A DNA stretch of 64,000 bases from Cohnella thailandensis (GCF_014212135.1 NZ_JACJVQ010000013.1:186001-250000), one strand, 5' to 3'. Positions 43,182 through 52,427 are shown, numbered from the stretch's first letter. Made by a program: numbers and translations. Notes: generated from the letters alone by a model not told the origin.

Positions 43182-43337
43182 ATGTTGAAGCGTTATGCCG
43201 ACGAGAGCCGGGTGCAGTGGGTGGGCAAGGCTTGGGAGATCCGCAGCGCGATCCGCCGCCTGAAACAAGAACAAGGCGGGAGCGCCCGCCTTGCCGAAGT
43301 GTTGAATCCTTCCCCGCGCAACAAGCCCGTTCGCTGA
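43182..43337 (+). CDS. mciZ: Probable MciZ, small FtsZ inhibitor
   Basis: 51-codon gene, too short for most callers. Its core, WVGKAWEIRSAIRRL (about 13-27), closely matches the B. subtilis MciZ segment VLVGKAWEIRAKLKEY as I recall it. MciZ caps FtsZ filaments in the mother cell during sporulation. GGGGG lies upstream of the ATG. Divergent from nudF. The C-terminal half (GGSARLAEVLNPSP) is longer than B. subtilis MciZ. Confidence 0.72.
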   Translation: MLKRYADESRVQWVGKAWEIRSAIRRLKQEQGGSARLAEVLNPSPRNKPVR

Positions 43338-43351
43338 GAGTTATCGTTCCA

Positions 43352-44125
43352 TTACGGTCTCTCGACCAGACGAACGGCGACCGTCTCCGGCGTTGTCGGC
43401 GCAAGGCTCCCGCCTTTCGGCTCCAGCGTCAGCGCCAGCGACTCCCAGCCCTCCGGCCATACGTTGCGGGAATACAAATGCGCCAGGTTGTCGTTGAATT
43501 GCAGCAGTCCCAGATTGGACGCGCGGCCGTCCGCGAACGCCCAAGCCTGTACGTCCAGATCGCCGGAGGGAACCATTCCTTCCAGAAGAACGAAGATCTC
43601 ATGGGTTCTTTCGTTGATCCAGACGGTTTCTTTCGCGAGCGGAAGAAGCGAGCCCGCGGGAAGCGGCCCGTTCGCGCCAAGCGAATAGACGACCGTGTCC
43701 GGACGGCTCAGAACCAGGGCGGCGTCCGGTTCGTGGCGCTGCGCGTAATCCTGGGGATCGACCGCCTTCGTCTCCGTCCCGATGCTGTCGTAAGCGTATG
43801 CGGCCAAGGCGATCGCGACGGCCGCGAGCGTCGTCGCAACCGCCGCTCGGCGTTTGGCGGATACCGACGCATGCCGGCGAGCTCGATTCGCGGCGCCGCG
43901 CAGCCTTGCCAGCGCTCTTAGCTTAAGGGGCGCACGAGCCGGCGCCGCGCTCTGCCGCAGATCGGAAGGCGTTACAAGCAGCGACTCCCACTCCCGGCTG
44001 GCGGCGGAGCATGCCGCGCACGAGTCGCGATGGCGCGTTAAGGCTGCCGCTTCCGCAGCGGGAAGCTTGCCCAGATGATAATCGACCCAGGCCGTCTCCG
44101 GAATGTAGCAGTTCCGATTATCCAC
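43352..44125 (-). CDS. Zinc-finger anti-sigma factor (RskA-like)
   Basis: 257-residue single-pass membrane protein. N-terminal ZAS zinc finger (HRDSCAAC, H32-C36-C39) binds the sigma factor; a membrane helix lies at about 94-112; the extracellular C-terminal part (WINERTHEIFVLLEGMVPSG) resembles the RskA domain. Overlaps the sigma gene by 8 nt, so it is its cognate partner. It keeps the sigma factor off until an envelope signal. Confidence 0.88.
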   Translation of the reverse strand: MDNRNCYIPETAWVDYHLGKLPAAEAAALTRHRDSCAACSAASREWESLLVTPSDLRQSAAPARAPLKLRALARLRGAANRARRHASVSAKRRAAVATTLAAVAIALAAYAYDSIGTETKAVDPQDYAQRHEPDAALVLSRPDTVVYSLGANGPLPAGSLLPLAKETVWINERTHEIFVLLEGMVPSGDLDVQAWAFADGRASNLGLLQFNDNLAHLYSRNVWPEGWESLALTLEPKGGSLAPTTPETVAVRLVERP

Positions 44126-44720
44126 GCTCCTCCGCCTCCTCTCCGTTCGCCCAGCCCATTCGCTCCAGCGTCTTTTTCAGATGATTCAGCCCGTACCGCA
44201 TCCTCGACTTGATCGTGCCGAGCGGCAGCCGCCACTCCTCCGCCAGCTCCCGCTGGCTTCTGGACGAGTAGAAAGCCGCCGCCAGCGTCTGCCGTTGAAG
44301 GCCCGGAAGCTCCTCGAGCGCCCGCCGGACCGCCTCGCCCTGCAGCTTGGCCATCACCGTCTCCTCCGGCTGCGGAAGCGATCCCGCCAGCGGCCGTTCC
44401 TCCGTCTCCGCCTCCCGCAGGACCAGCTTCTTCCGCTTCCGAAGCCCGTCCAGGCAGCGGCTCTTCGTCTGGATCGCGAGCCACGCCTCGACCGAGCCGC
44501 GCGACGGATCGTACCGCCGCGGATTGGAGATCACCGCTAGCAGCACGTCGTGGCAGGCGTCCTCCGCCTCCATTCGATCCCCCAGCAGTTGAACGGCGAT
44601 CGGAAGCATGAACGGCATCGCCTTCTCGTAGAACCGGTCGAACGCCGAGCCCGAGCCTTCCGCCATGCCGCGCAGCAGCTCCGACAAGCTCTCGTTCCGG
44701 TTGTGCGCCGTCGTGCGCAT
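44118..44720 (-). CDS. ECF-type sigma factor
   Basis: 200-residue RNA polymerase sigma-70 family factor of the ECF group. Region 2: EAEDACHDVLLAV and PSRGSVEAWL; region 4: SRSQRELAEEWRLPLGTIKSRMRYGL. Divergent from the NEW3/ABC operon, and overlapping its anti-sigma gene. The regulon is not defined by the sequence; the neighbouring operon is the obvious candidate. Confidence 0.92.
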   Translation of the reverse strand: MRTTAHNRNESLSELLRGMAEGSGSAFDRFYEKAMPFMLPIAVQLLGDRMEAEDACHDVLLAVISNPRRYDPSRGSVEAWLAIQTKSRCLDGLRKRKKLVLREAETEERPLAGSLPQPEETVMAKLQGEAVRRALEELPGLQRQTLAAAFYSSRSQRELAEEWRLPLGTIKSRMRYGLNHLKKTLERMGWANGEEAEERG

Positions 44721-44953
44721 ATCGTATCCCCCGCTTTTCCCGTGAATGTGCTTTGTTGCCGACGAATTTATTTAAGTCATAAATAGCAGAAATCGCCCCG
44801 GCTGAAAACGGCCTCTTCCGCGTTTTTATCTGTTTTTAAGGTTCTATTAAGCGAATTTTTATCCGCCGATTCGGCCGCGAAGTAAATCCGCTCCCCCTTC
44901 TCAAACGTAGGTCACATGAAACCAACTTATTGCCTCGGGAGGGGTCTAACGTC

Positions 44954-46108
44954 ATGTTCAAAACCGTTCGCAACAAAATGGCCGCGCTTGCCCTCGCGCT
45001 ATGTCTCGGCACTCTGGCCGTCTCGGCTTCGGCTTTCGCCGCCGGCGGAGTCAAGCTGTACACGCCGTACACGAGCCTGTCCGCCGCTCCGGGCGAGACG
45101 CTGTCCTACGACGTCGAATTGATCAACGACGGCGATTCGATCCAGACCGCCGATCTTAGCTACGAACCGATCGGAACCAATTGGACGACCGATCTCTCGG
45201 CCGGAGGCCATCCGATCCGGCAGGTGTCGGTGAAGCCGGGCGAGTCGCAAAACGTCAATCTGACCATTCAGGTGCCGTATGAAGTGAATAAAGGGGACTA
45301 TGCGTTCCGGCTGAACGCGGGGACGTTCGGGGCGCTGAACCTCAAGATCAACGTCACCGAGCAAGGGACGTACAAGACGGAGCTCACGGCCGAGCAGCCG
45401 AACATGCAAGGGAATTCCGATTCCACCTTCACGTACAACCTGACCTTAAGCAACCGGACCGCGAGCAAGCAGCAATATGCTCTCTCCGCGGATGCTCCCG
45501 ACGGTTGGACCGCCCAATTCGCCGTGAGCGGCAGCAACGTAACGTCCGTCGATATCGATCCGAACGGTTCGCAAGCGATCACGCTGACGCTCACGCCGTC
45601 CGACAAGGCGACGGCCCAAACGTACGATATTCCGATCCAGGCGTCCAACAGCAGCACGAACGCCAAAGCGACGATGCAAGCCGTCATTACCGGCACGTAC
45701 GGCCTGAACCTGACGACGAGCGACCAGCGGCTTAGCGCCGACGTGACCGCGGGAGGCAAGAAGAACCTGGAGATGGTCGTGCAGAACACGGGCAGCTCGG
45801 AGCTGTCGAACGTCAGCCTCACGAGCACGGCTCCGACCGATTGGGAAGTCACGTTCGAGCCGAAGACGATCGCTTCGATCAAGCCGGGAGAATCCGTGCC
45901 CGTCACCGCGACGATCCAATCGAGCGGCAAGTCGCTCTCCGGAGATTACGTCGTCGGCATGACCGCGCAATCGTCCGAGAAGTCCGCCGATGCCGCGATT
46001 CGCGTCACCGTGAAGACTTCGGTCTTCTGGGGCTGGATCGGCGTCGTGATTATCGCGGCGGTGCTTGCGGGAATTTACGGCCTCTTCCGCAAGTACGGGA
46101 GGCGGTAA
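44954..46108 (+). CDS. Exported NEW3-domain protein with C-terminal membrane anchor
   Basis: 384-residue protein. Signal peptide (LALALCLGTLAVSASAFA), then tandem Ig-like/NEW3 modules, each with the feature GETLSYDVEL or KNLEMVVQNTGSSEL, and a last membrane helix (WIGVVIIAAVLAGIYGLF) with basic end. GGGAGGGG lies 9 nt before the ATG at 44954. Likely sits on the outside of the membrane and cooperates with the ABC proteins encoded next (3 nt gap). Confidence 0.85.
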   Translation: MFKTVRNKMAALALALCLGTLAVSASAFAAGGVKLYTPYTSLSAAPGETLSYDVELINDGDSIQTADLSYEPIGTNWTTDLSAGGHPIRQVSVKPGESQNVNLTIQVPYEVNKGDYAFRLNAGTFGALNLKINVTEQGTYKTELTAEQPNMQGNSDSTFTYNLTLSNRTASKQQYALSADAPDGWTAQFAVSGSNVTSVDIDPNGSQAITLTLTPSDKATAQTYDIPIQASNSSTNAKATMQAVITGTYGLNLTTSDQRLSADVTAGGKKNLEMVVQNTGSSELSNVSLTSTAPTDWEVTFEPKTIASIKPGESVPVTATIQSSGKSLSGDYVVGMTAQSSEKSADAAIRVTVKTSVFWGWIGVVIIAAVLAGIYGLFRKYGRR

Positions 46109-46111
46109 GCG

Positions 46112-47116
46112 ATGGAAGCGGGAGTTATCGAGCTTAAGCAGCTGACCAAGAAATACGGGGAATTCACGGCGGTCGACCGGCTGGATTTGACCATTCGGCA
46201 AGGGGAGATCTTCGGCTTGCTCGGACCGAACGGCGCGGGCAAAACGACGACGATCCTCATGATGCTCGGCTTGACCGAACCGACCTCCGGCAGCGCGACC
46301 GTCTGCGGCCTCGACGCGACGCGCCAGCCGATGCTCGTCAAACGCCGGGTCGGCTACATGCCGGACGATATCGGCTTCTACGACGACCGGTCGGGGCTCG
46401 ACAATCTGGTCTATACCGCAAGGCTGAACGGCGTGCCCGAGAAGGACGCGCGCGAGAGGGCCATGCTGCTTCTGGAGAAGGTCGGCCTAGCGGACGCGGC
46501 CCGCAAGAAAACGGGTGCTTACTCGCGCGGGATGCGGCAGAGGCTCGGCCTTGCCGACGTGCTGATCAAGCGGCCGGACGTCATCATTCTCGACGAGCCG
46601 ACGCTCGGAATCGACCCGGAGGGGGTGCGCGAGCTGCTTGTGCTGATCCGCGAGATGAGCCGGACCGAAGGGCTGACCGTCCTGCTGTCCTCTCACCATC
46701 TCCATCAGGTGCAGCAGATTTGCGACCGGGTCGGCCTGTTCGTCAAGGGACGGCTTATCGCCGCGGGCGATCTCGACACGCTGTCGCGCGAGCTGGACGG
46801 CGGTCCGACCCACCTTGTCGAGATCGACGTGGGCGGCTGGGACTCCGCTCTCGAAGAGACGCTTCTGTCGCTGGAAGGAGTTCTTGCCGTCAACCGGTGC
46901 GAGACGGATGCGCTCTCCGGCAGCGGAGCGGGCGACGCTTCGTCGGACCTCGCGACGATCCGGGTCGCCAGCGGCGTCGACGTGACGGCTTCGCTCGCTT
47001 CCGCCGTCGTCTCCTCCGGCGCTTCGCTGCTCGGCCTGAGGCCGACCCGATACGGGCTGGACGATATTTATCACCGTTACTTCGAAGGAGGGGATTCCCA
47101 TGAGCGGACTTCTTGA
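46112..47116 (+). CDS. ABC transporter ATP-binding protein
   Basis: 334-residue ATPase with Walker A GPNGAGKTTT (38-47), signature YSRGMRQR, Walker B VIILDEPTLGID and H-loop SSHH. The last ~100 residues are a C-terminal extension common to ABC-2 exporters. It follows the NEW3 gene at once and overlaps the permease gene by 17 nt. Confidence 0.94.
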   Translation: MEAGVIELKQLTKKYGEFTAVDRLDLTIRQGEIFGLLGPNGAGKTTTILMMLGLTEPTSGSATVCGLDATRQPMLVKRRVGYMPDDIGFYDDRSGLDNLVYTARLNGVPEKDARERAMLLLEKVGLADAARKKTGAYSRGMRQRLGLADVLIKRPDVIILDEPTLGIDPEGVRELLVLIREMSRTEGLTVLLSSHHLHQVQQICDRVGLFVKGRLIAAGDLDTLSRELDGGPTHLVEIDVGGWDSALEETLLSLEGVLAVNRCETDALSGSGAGDASSDLATIRVASGVDVTASLASAVVSSGASLLGLRPTRYGLDDIYHRYFEGGDSHERTS

Positions 47117-48173
47117 GCGGCTGCGCTTGCCGTTGGCGAGGCTGCGGTCCGGCGACGGACCGGCCGCGAGGACAAGCGGCTTCGCGGACAGGGAACGCGG
47201 CCCCGGCGGCTCGGCATTCTGGGTCATGGTGCAGAAGGAGTTCGGCGATCACATTCGCAGCTGGCGATTCATTATCCTGCTCGCCATCGTAACGCTCGCC
47301 TGCATCGGTTCGATCTACGCGTCGATCACCGCTCTGAAGGACGCGCAGGAGGCGGCGACCGGGAGCGGGACGGAGATCGACTCGTCGTTCCTGTTCCTCA
47401 AGATGTTCACGGTGTCCGACGGATCGCTGCCGAACTTCCTGACGTTCCTGTCGTTCCTGGCTCCTCTCATCGGCATCGCCATCGGCTTCGACTCGATCAA
47501 TTCCGAGCGGAACAAGGGAACGCTCAGCCGAGTCATGTCGCAGCCGGTGTACCGGGACGACTTCCTGAACGCCAAATTCGTCGCCGGCCTGCTGCTGATC
47601 GCGGTCGTCGTTTTCTCCCTGGGCTTCCTCGTCATGGGGATGGGCTTGCTCACGATCGGCTATCCGCCGACGCCCGAGGAATTCTGGCGCGTCGTCGTCG
47701 CGCTCGTCATCACGACCGTCTACGTCGGTCTATGGCTTAACCTGTCCCTGCTCTTCTCGGTAAGGTTCAAGCAGGCGGCCACTTCGGCGCTAAGCGGCAT
47801 CGCGGTGTGGATCTTTTTTCTCGTCTTCTACGGGATGATCGTTAACCTCGTCTCGAACGCGACGGCGCCGGGAGATGCCGCAGACGCGGCCGCTTACGTC
47901 AGCCAGCAGAACTGGATGATGCTGCTGCAGCGCCTTTCGCCGGCCTACCTGTTCCAGGAGGCGGCGTCCACGCTTCTCTTGCCGGACGTTCGGACGCTGA
48001 ATCCGTTCGTGACGCAGGACCAGGCGTATCTCGCGCTCAACGCTCCGCTGTCGTTCGGGCAGAGCCTGCTGCTCGTTTGGCCGCAGGTCGTCGCGATCGT
48101 CGCGGAGACGGCCGTCTCGTTCGCCGCTTCCTACGTGGCGTTCATGCGGCAGGAGATCCGGTCTCGGTCTTAA
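47100..48173 (+). CDS. ABC-2 type permease
   Basis: 357-residue membrane protein. The first helix is at about 58-80, then a large extracytoplasmic loop, then at least four more helices and a terminal one. Typical of ABC-2 exporters where the substrate is unknown (GLFKM..., DSINSERNKGTLSRVMSQP). GGAGGGG precedes its ATG inside the ATPase gene. Confidence 0.9.
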   Translation: MSGLLERLRLPLARLRSGDGPAARTSGFADRERGPGGSAFWVMVQKEFGDHIRSWRFIILLAIVTLACIGSIYASITALKDAQEAATGSGTEIDSSFLFLKMFTVSDGSLPNFLTFLSFLAPLIGIAIGFDSINSERNKGTLSRVMSQPVYRDDFLNAKFVAGLLLIAVVVFSLGFLVMGMGLLTIGYPPTPEEFWRVVVALVITTVYVGLWLNLSLLFSVRFKQAATSALSGIAVWIFFLVFYGMIVNLVSNATAPGDAADAAAYVSQQNWMMLLQRLSPAYLFQEAASTLLLPDVRTLNPFVTQDQAYLALNAPLSFGQSLLLVWPQVVAIVAETAVSFAASYVAFMRQEIRSRS

Positions 48174-48210
48174 GCCGAGCGGCACGGCGAGTCCATGCTA
48201 AGACGATGAC

Positions 48211-48398
48211 TTCTAACGGAAGCAGGAGACCTTATTTAGCCGATAATTCGAGTTTTTGAAATCTAACGGAACTAAGCGACGTTAGTTGGATAAAAACTCC
48301 GTCATCCATGTTTATTCTCAATAAATAAGGGCTTGTATTTCCGTTAGATCGGAAAAGCGGCGTTTTGAACCTATATAGAGGCTGTCCGTTCCGTTAAA
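48211..48398. repeat. TCTAACGGAA motif, two direct and two inverted copies
   Basis: TTCTAACGGA at 48211 and ATCTAACGGA at 48261 on the plus strand, TTCCGTTAGAT at 48339 and TTCCGTTAAA at 48389 in the reverse sense. The arrangement suggests a decayed miniature inverted-repeat element or an intergenic repeat family. Confidence 0.6.
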
Positions 48399-48451
48399 AA
48401 TGAAGGTAGTCGCTCGGAGCGTATGTATCATAGCGAGTAGTCTTGCGAAGG

Positions 48452-48488
48452 AGCTGTCCCGACAGTCATGAAATGACTAGGGACAGCT
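48452..48488 (+). terminator. Nested hairpin, possible terminator
   Basis: Outer stem AGCTGTCCC/GGGACAGCT and inner AGTCAT/ATGACT. It is followed by TCTTATTGGGG on the plus strand, about 280 nt past the ABC permease. The T-run is poor. Confidence 0.5.
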
Positions 48489-48606
48489 TCTTATTGGGGT
48501 TAAACGTGTCTGAAAGTCTCCCCGGACCATACTCGGGCCAGAAGAATCAAAACAAGGCCGCAAATGCACTTCGTACAACTCCGAAAGCCAGAAGCTTCCC
48601 CTCCTA

Positions 48607-48728
48607 CGTGCGTAGTATGGTTACCTTCTTTAGACTTCCGGCGTCTCTTCCCCTTCTATTCTGCTTCTCTTCCTCATCAACGTGCGTAGTTAGTTTACCT
48701 TCTTTGGATCCGGCGCTCTTTCCCCTCA
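48607..48728. repeat. Two-copy direct repeat, 74-bp period
   Basis: CGTGCGTAG-TATGGTTACCTTCTTT and CGTGCGTAG-TTAGTTTACCTTCTTT begin at 48607 and 48681, each followed by a similar CCGGCG...CTTTCCCCT/CTCTTCCCCT block. No protein is encoded. Confidence 0.6.
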
Positions 48729-48751
48729 GTGATGGAGCTAGGCGGACGACC

Positions 48752-49393
48752 CTACCCCTCGAACATCCCGCCCGCCTCTTTGACCTTGGCGATGGCCTCG
48801 GCTCGTCCGGTAACCTGTAGCTTGTTGAAAATATTAGTCAGGTAATTCGAAACCGTCTTCTGGCTCAGCTCCAGGCGCGAGGAGATCTCGGCATTGGAGA
48901 CGCCGTCCGCGACCATGCCCAGAACCTCCCGTTCCCGATAGGTTAGCTCGGCGAACGCGTCCAGACGATGCATCGGCTTCGTGACGAGGTCGACCATGCG
49001 GTCGGCGACGTCGCCGCTGAAGATGGCTTCTCCGGACGCCGTGGCCCAGATCGCCCGAAGGATGTCGTCCTTGTCCGAATCCTTCAGAATGTATCCGCGG
49101 GCACCTGCCTTCATGGCCGTAATGACGGAGACGTCGTCCTTGAACATCGTGCAGATCAGAATGCCGATCGCCGGGGCGGCCTCGCGGATTCTCGCGGTCG
49201 CTTCGATCCCGTTGAGGCCCGGCATGCGAATGTCCATCAGCACGACATGAGGCTTCAGCTCCAAGGCGAGCCGCACCGCTTCCTCTCCCGTCTTCGCTTC
49301 GCCTATGACGGTTAAGCCCTCTGTATTTTCCAAGATGCTTCTCACCCCTTCCCGGAACATCGGGTGGTCGTCGGCAAGCAAAATACGCAGCAT
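48752..49393 (-). CDS. LuxR/NarL-type response regulator
   Basis: 213-residue regulator. Receiver domain with D54 (VVLMDIRMPG), C-terminal LuxR helix-turn-helix (LTYREREVLGMVADGVSNAEISSRL). It follows the sensor-kinase gene by 2 nt, so it is its partner. Confidence 0.94.
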   Translation of the reverse strand: MLRILLADDHPMFREGVRSILENTEGLTVIGEAKTGEEAVRLALELKPHVVLMDIRMPGLNGIEATARIREAAPAIGILICTMFKDDVSVITAMKAGARGYILKDSDKDDILRAIWATASGEAIFSGDVADRMVDLVTKPMHRLDAFAELTYREREVLGMVADGVSNAEISSRLELSQKTVSNYLTNIFNKLQVTGRAEAIAKVKEAGGMFEG

Positions 49394-49395
49394 GT

Positions 49396-51615
49396 TTAAT
49401 CGATTCCTCCTCCGAATAGTTGCGTCCGCAGCGGCAGCGCGGCGGACACTCGCGTTCCACCCGATTCGCCGCTCGTCACCGTGCAGCCGCCTCCCAACTC
49501 CTCGGCCCGTTCCTTCAAGGAGAACAGCCCGAGACCGCCGTCCGACGGCTTAGGACCGGAGCCGAGTCCGATCCCGTCGTCGACCACGTCGATTTGCATC
49601 TCGCCCGCATCCGGCCGAAGGGCGATTCGGACTCGGCAACGGCTCGCCTTCGCGTGTTTGACGACGTTCAGCAGCGCCTCCGTCACGATCCGGTAAGCGC
49701 CGACCTCGACCGCGGCCGGCAGCGGGGGAAGCTGCTCCGGCAGCTCCAAGTCGACCGATAAGCGTACCGCGGTCTCGAAATCCTTCATTTTCTGAAGCTC
49801 CAACAGCTGCCCCACCCGCTGCCGGATCGCGCCGCTCAATCCCAGCTCGTCAAGCGCCTGCGGCCTTAAATCGTAAACGATTCCTCTTATTTCGTTAACG
49901 GTGTCGCCGATATCCTGCTTGAACTTGTTCATGATGCCGATCGCCCGGTTCGGATCCTTCCGGATCCAATCCTCGACGAGGGAAGCGGTCAAGCGCATGG
50001 CCGCCAGCCTCGGAGCGATATCGTCATGAAGATTCTTGCGCATCGATCGGCGTTCCTCCTCCCGGGCAAAGACGAGCTTCTCCCGGGTATCCTGCAGATC
50101 GTCCAGCAGCATCCGAATGTCCATCGCCTGCTTCACGGCCTGAACGACGGTGCCCGCTTGCCGCGCCAGCACGCGAAGCAGCTTCCAATCGGCTTCTTGG
50201 AAGCTCTCGTCCGGTCCGCGCGTGCTCACGAATAAAGTCCCGAATTCTTCCCCGCCGGCGATCAAAGGCAGCCTCTTCACGTCGCCCCCTTCCTCGTTCC
50301 CCGCCGAGGCGACCCGAAGAGCTTCCCCTTGATGAGTCACCTGAATCGCCGCGTAAGGAAGCCGAAGCGAGTCCTTTACCGTCCGAACGACGATGTCGAG
50401 CACCTCCTCCGGCGAGCTTGGCTCCTTCAGCCTGGTGCCGAGCTTCTCCAGAACGGAGAAGGGATCGGATTGAACCCCGTAAACGACCCGGTTGATGCCC
50501 CGCTGAAGCTTCTCCTTGAGAGGGGCGAACACGACGGCGACGAAGCCTGCTCCGATAATGGAGAAAACCATGTTCGGACCCGAACGGAAGAGAATGGAGA
50601 GGTACCACACGGTCAACGAATACAGCGTAATGACGACGGCGCTTAAGCAGCCGTACACAAGCGTTCGGGTAACGATCGGGTCGATATCCCACAGTCGCCT
50701 TCTCAGCATCGAGATTCCTAAAGTCGCCGGAATCGGGAGCATGACGAGAAGGACCGCTACGTCCAGCGCGAACATCGCTTCGGGTGACGCCGTATAGTAG
50801 AATTGCCGATCGTAGAGCAGCGGCGCGGCCGATAGGGCAAGCAAGCCCGAGACGGACAGAAGAAGGCCGTACACCACCCATTTGGTCTGCTGCTTCTCCG
50901 AAACCTCCGCATAGCGCCGATATCGAATAAATTGATTCCAGATGATCGTTCCGTACAGCAGAAGCATCCAGAGCAAGGTCGCCCAGATCGGCCATTGCGC
51001 CGCTCCCCACGGCTGCTCGGGAAAATACCAGGCGACGCTTCGGACCAAGCTCAGCGCGACGATGGCCCCGAACATCGGCTTGATGACGACTTTGCCGTTC
51101 GGGAACAAGGTCAGAAACAGCACGAAGATCAGCGACGACAAATCGCTCATGAGATCGGCCAGCCAGCCCAGCCGGGTCCATTGAACGACTATGAAGCTGG
51201 AACTATGGAAGGAAACGAGCGCGGAGGCGGCTAGCCAAGAGATCGGTTCCCTCGGTCTCTTGAACAGGATGATGGCAGCCGTCGCGAAGTAAACGGCGAA
51301 GTCGGCCAGACTGATTCCCGTATACAAACCCGCGAACCCTCCGGGCGACAGCCCCATTCTTGCCGCGGTTTCCGCCGGAAGCGGAGTCAATACGCTGAGT
51401 TCGCAAGAGCCCTGCAGGCACTGTTCTCTTAGATACACATAATAAGCCGGGATTCTCCACAGAAAAAGCCCGGCGTAAGCCGCGCAGACCAGGAACGCGC
51501 TCCAACGCAGGAGAGACCGCCACCCTCGAGGGTAGCGGCCGTCAAGCGGATTGCTCGGCTTCCATTCGGCATTCGTCATCGGATTATTTTCCCGCCTTAC
51601 AGGATTGGCGTTCAT
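49396..51615 (-). CDS. Membrane sensor histidine kinase (ComP-like layout)
   Basis: 739-residue HisKA_3 kinase. N-terminus with several membrane helices and little extracellular sequence, then a GAF-like segment (LEKLGTRLKE...AAIQVTHQGEA), the HisKA_3 helix with His in KNLHDDIAP (about 525) and a GHKL ATPase (NVVKHAKAS, DDGIGLGSG, GLGLFSLKER). Its start overlaps the upstream gene stop by 4 nt (ATGA). Layout and size recall ComP, but no comX/comQ is next to it. The signal is unknown. Confidence 0.88.
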   Translation of the reverse strand: MNANPVRRENNPMTNAEWKPSNPLDGRYPRGWRSLLRWSAFLVCAAYAGLFLWRIPAYYVYLREQCLQGSCELSVLTPLPAETAARMGLSPGGFAGLYTGISLADFAVYFATAAIILFKRPREPISWLAASALVSFHSSSFIVVQWTRLGWLADLMSDLSSLIFVLFLTLFPNGKVVIKPMFGAIVALSLVRSVAWYFPEQPWGAAQWPIWATLLWMLLLYGTIIWNQFIRYRRYAEVSEKQQTKWVVYGLLLSVSGLLALSAAPLLYDRQFYYTASPEAMFALDVAVLLVMLPIPATLGISMLRRRLWDIDPIVTRTLVYGCLSAVVITLYSLTVWYLSILFRSGPNMVFSIIGAGFVAVVFAPLKEKLQRGINRVVYGVQSDPFSVLEKLGTRLKEPSSPEEVLDIVVRTVKDSLRLPYAAIQVTHQGEALRVASAGNEEGGDVKRLPLIAGGEEFGTLFVSTRGPDESFQEADWKLLRVLARQAGTVVQAVKQAMDIRMLLDDLQDTREKLVFAREEERRSMRKNLHDDIAPRLAAMRLTASLVEDWIRKDPNRAIGIMNKFKQDIGDTVNEIRGIVYDLRPQALDELGLSGAIRQRVGQLLELQKMKDFETAVRLSVDLELPEQLPPLPAAVEVGAYRIVTEALLNVVKHAKASRCRVRIALRPDAGEMQIDVVDDGIGLGSGPKPSDGGLGLFSLKERAEELGGGCTVTSGESGGTRVSAALPLRTQLFGGGID

Positions 51616-52427
51616 GAAGGAACGGATTCAAGGGCCTTCCAAGAAGATTCGGACGACAGCTGCTGCAGCACGAGCGCGCCGTAGACGAGGCCGTAGACGA
51701 TCGCCGCCGTCCCTCCGAGGACTCCCCAACTGCCCGGATAGTGTGGCAGCGTAATCGAAGCGAGCCCCATGTAAATATAAGCAAGGCTTTGAAGAATTCC
51801 GAGCGTTCGGGCGCCCGGACGCGAGGTTGCGGTCAAGTAGCCGGAATAGGCAAGCGTCAAGCCAAGCGCGGCCCCTTCGCCCCATCGGAACTGCATGTCG
51901 CCGTCGTCGATCTGTCCCGTGATCCCTCGAATAATAAAGGGAAGCAGCCCCAAAAACGCGATTCCGGACATGATCAGCAGCGGCCGGTTGAGGACTCTCG
52001 ATTGCTGAGGGCGAAGCATCTCGCGCCGCTTCGAATAAACGGCGAACAAGACGCAGAGCACGACCGCGAACAGAATAAAGACGAAGAACGATTGCTTGGC
52101 GAGCGCCGGATCGGTCAGCAGCAGAGTGCCGAGGAAGATCAGATGGCCGATAAAATAAAAGTGAAGCAGCATCGGCTTGTCGAGAGGCTTCCGCAGCATC
52201 GCCAGCAAGCTGAAGCTGAACAGAATGCCGATCAGCGCCCCGTGGGAAGCGGCATGGAACCGGATGTCTTCCTCGAGAGGAGTAGATGCCAGGAAGGAAC
52301 GGACCCACGGCTCCAGCCCTTCGGATAATCCCTGAAGCATGAAGAGCCCCGCCGCCGCGAAAACGATGGCAAAAAACCGAAAAACAATTCCCGAAATTTT
52401 TCCTTTACCGCTTGATTCTGTACTCAT
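51612..52427 (-). CDS. Hypothetical multi-pass membrane protein
   Basis: 271 residues with about seven or eight hydrophobic segments. I do not recognise a family. It overlaps the kinase gene (ATGA) and thus forms a three-gene operon with the kinase and response regulator; it could be the sensor input, or their target. No catalytic motif is visible. Confidence 0.72.
   Translation of the reverse strand: MSTESSGKGKISGIVFRFFAIVFAAAGLFMLQGLSEGLEPWVRSFLASTPLEEDIRFHAASHGALIGILFSFSLLAMLRKPLDKPMLLHFYFIGHLIFLGTLLLTDPALAKQSFFVFILFAVVLCVLFAVYSKRREMLRPQQSRVLNRPLLIMSGIAFLGLLPFIIRGITGQIDDGDMQFRWGEGAALGLTLAYSGYLTATSRPGARTLGILQSLAYIYMGLASITLPHYPGSWGVLGGTAAIVYGLVYGALVLQQLSSESSWKALESVPS

Larger units (their letters stand above)
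48174..48751. other. Repeat-rich gene-free region after the ABC operon
   Basis: About 580 nt with no supported gene. It holds four TAACGGAA-type repeats (48211-48398), a nested hairpin (48452-48488) and a 74-bp-period duplication (48607-48728). Confidence 0.6.
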
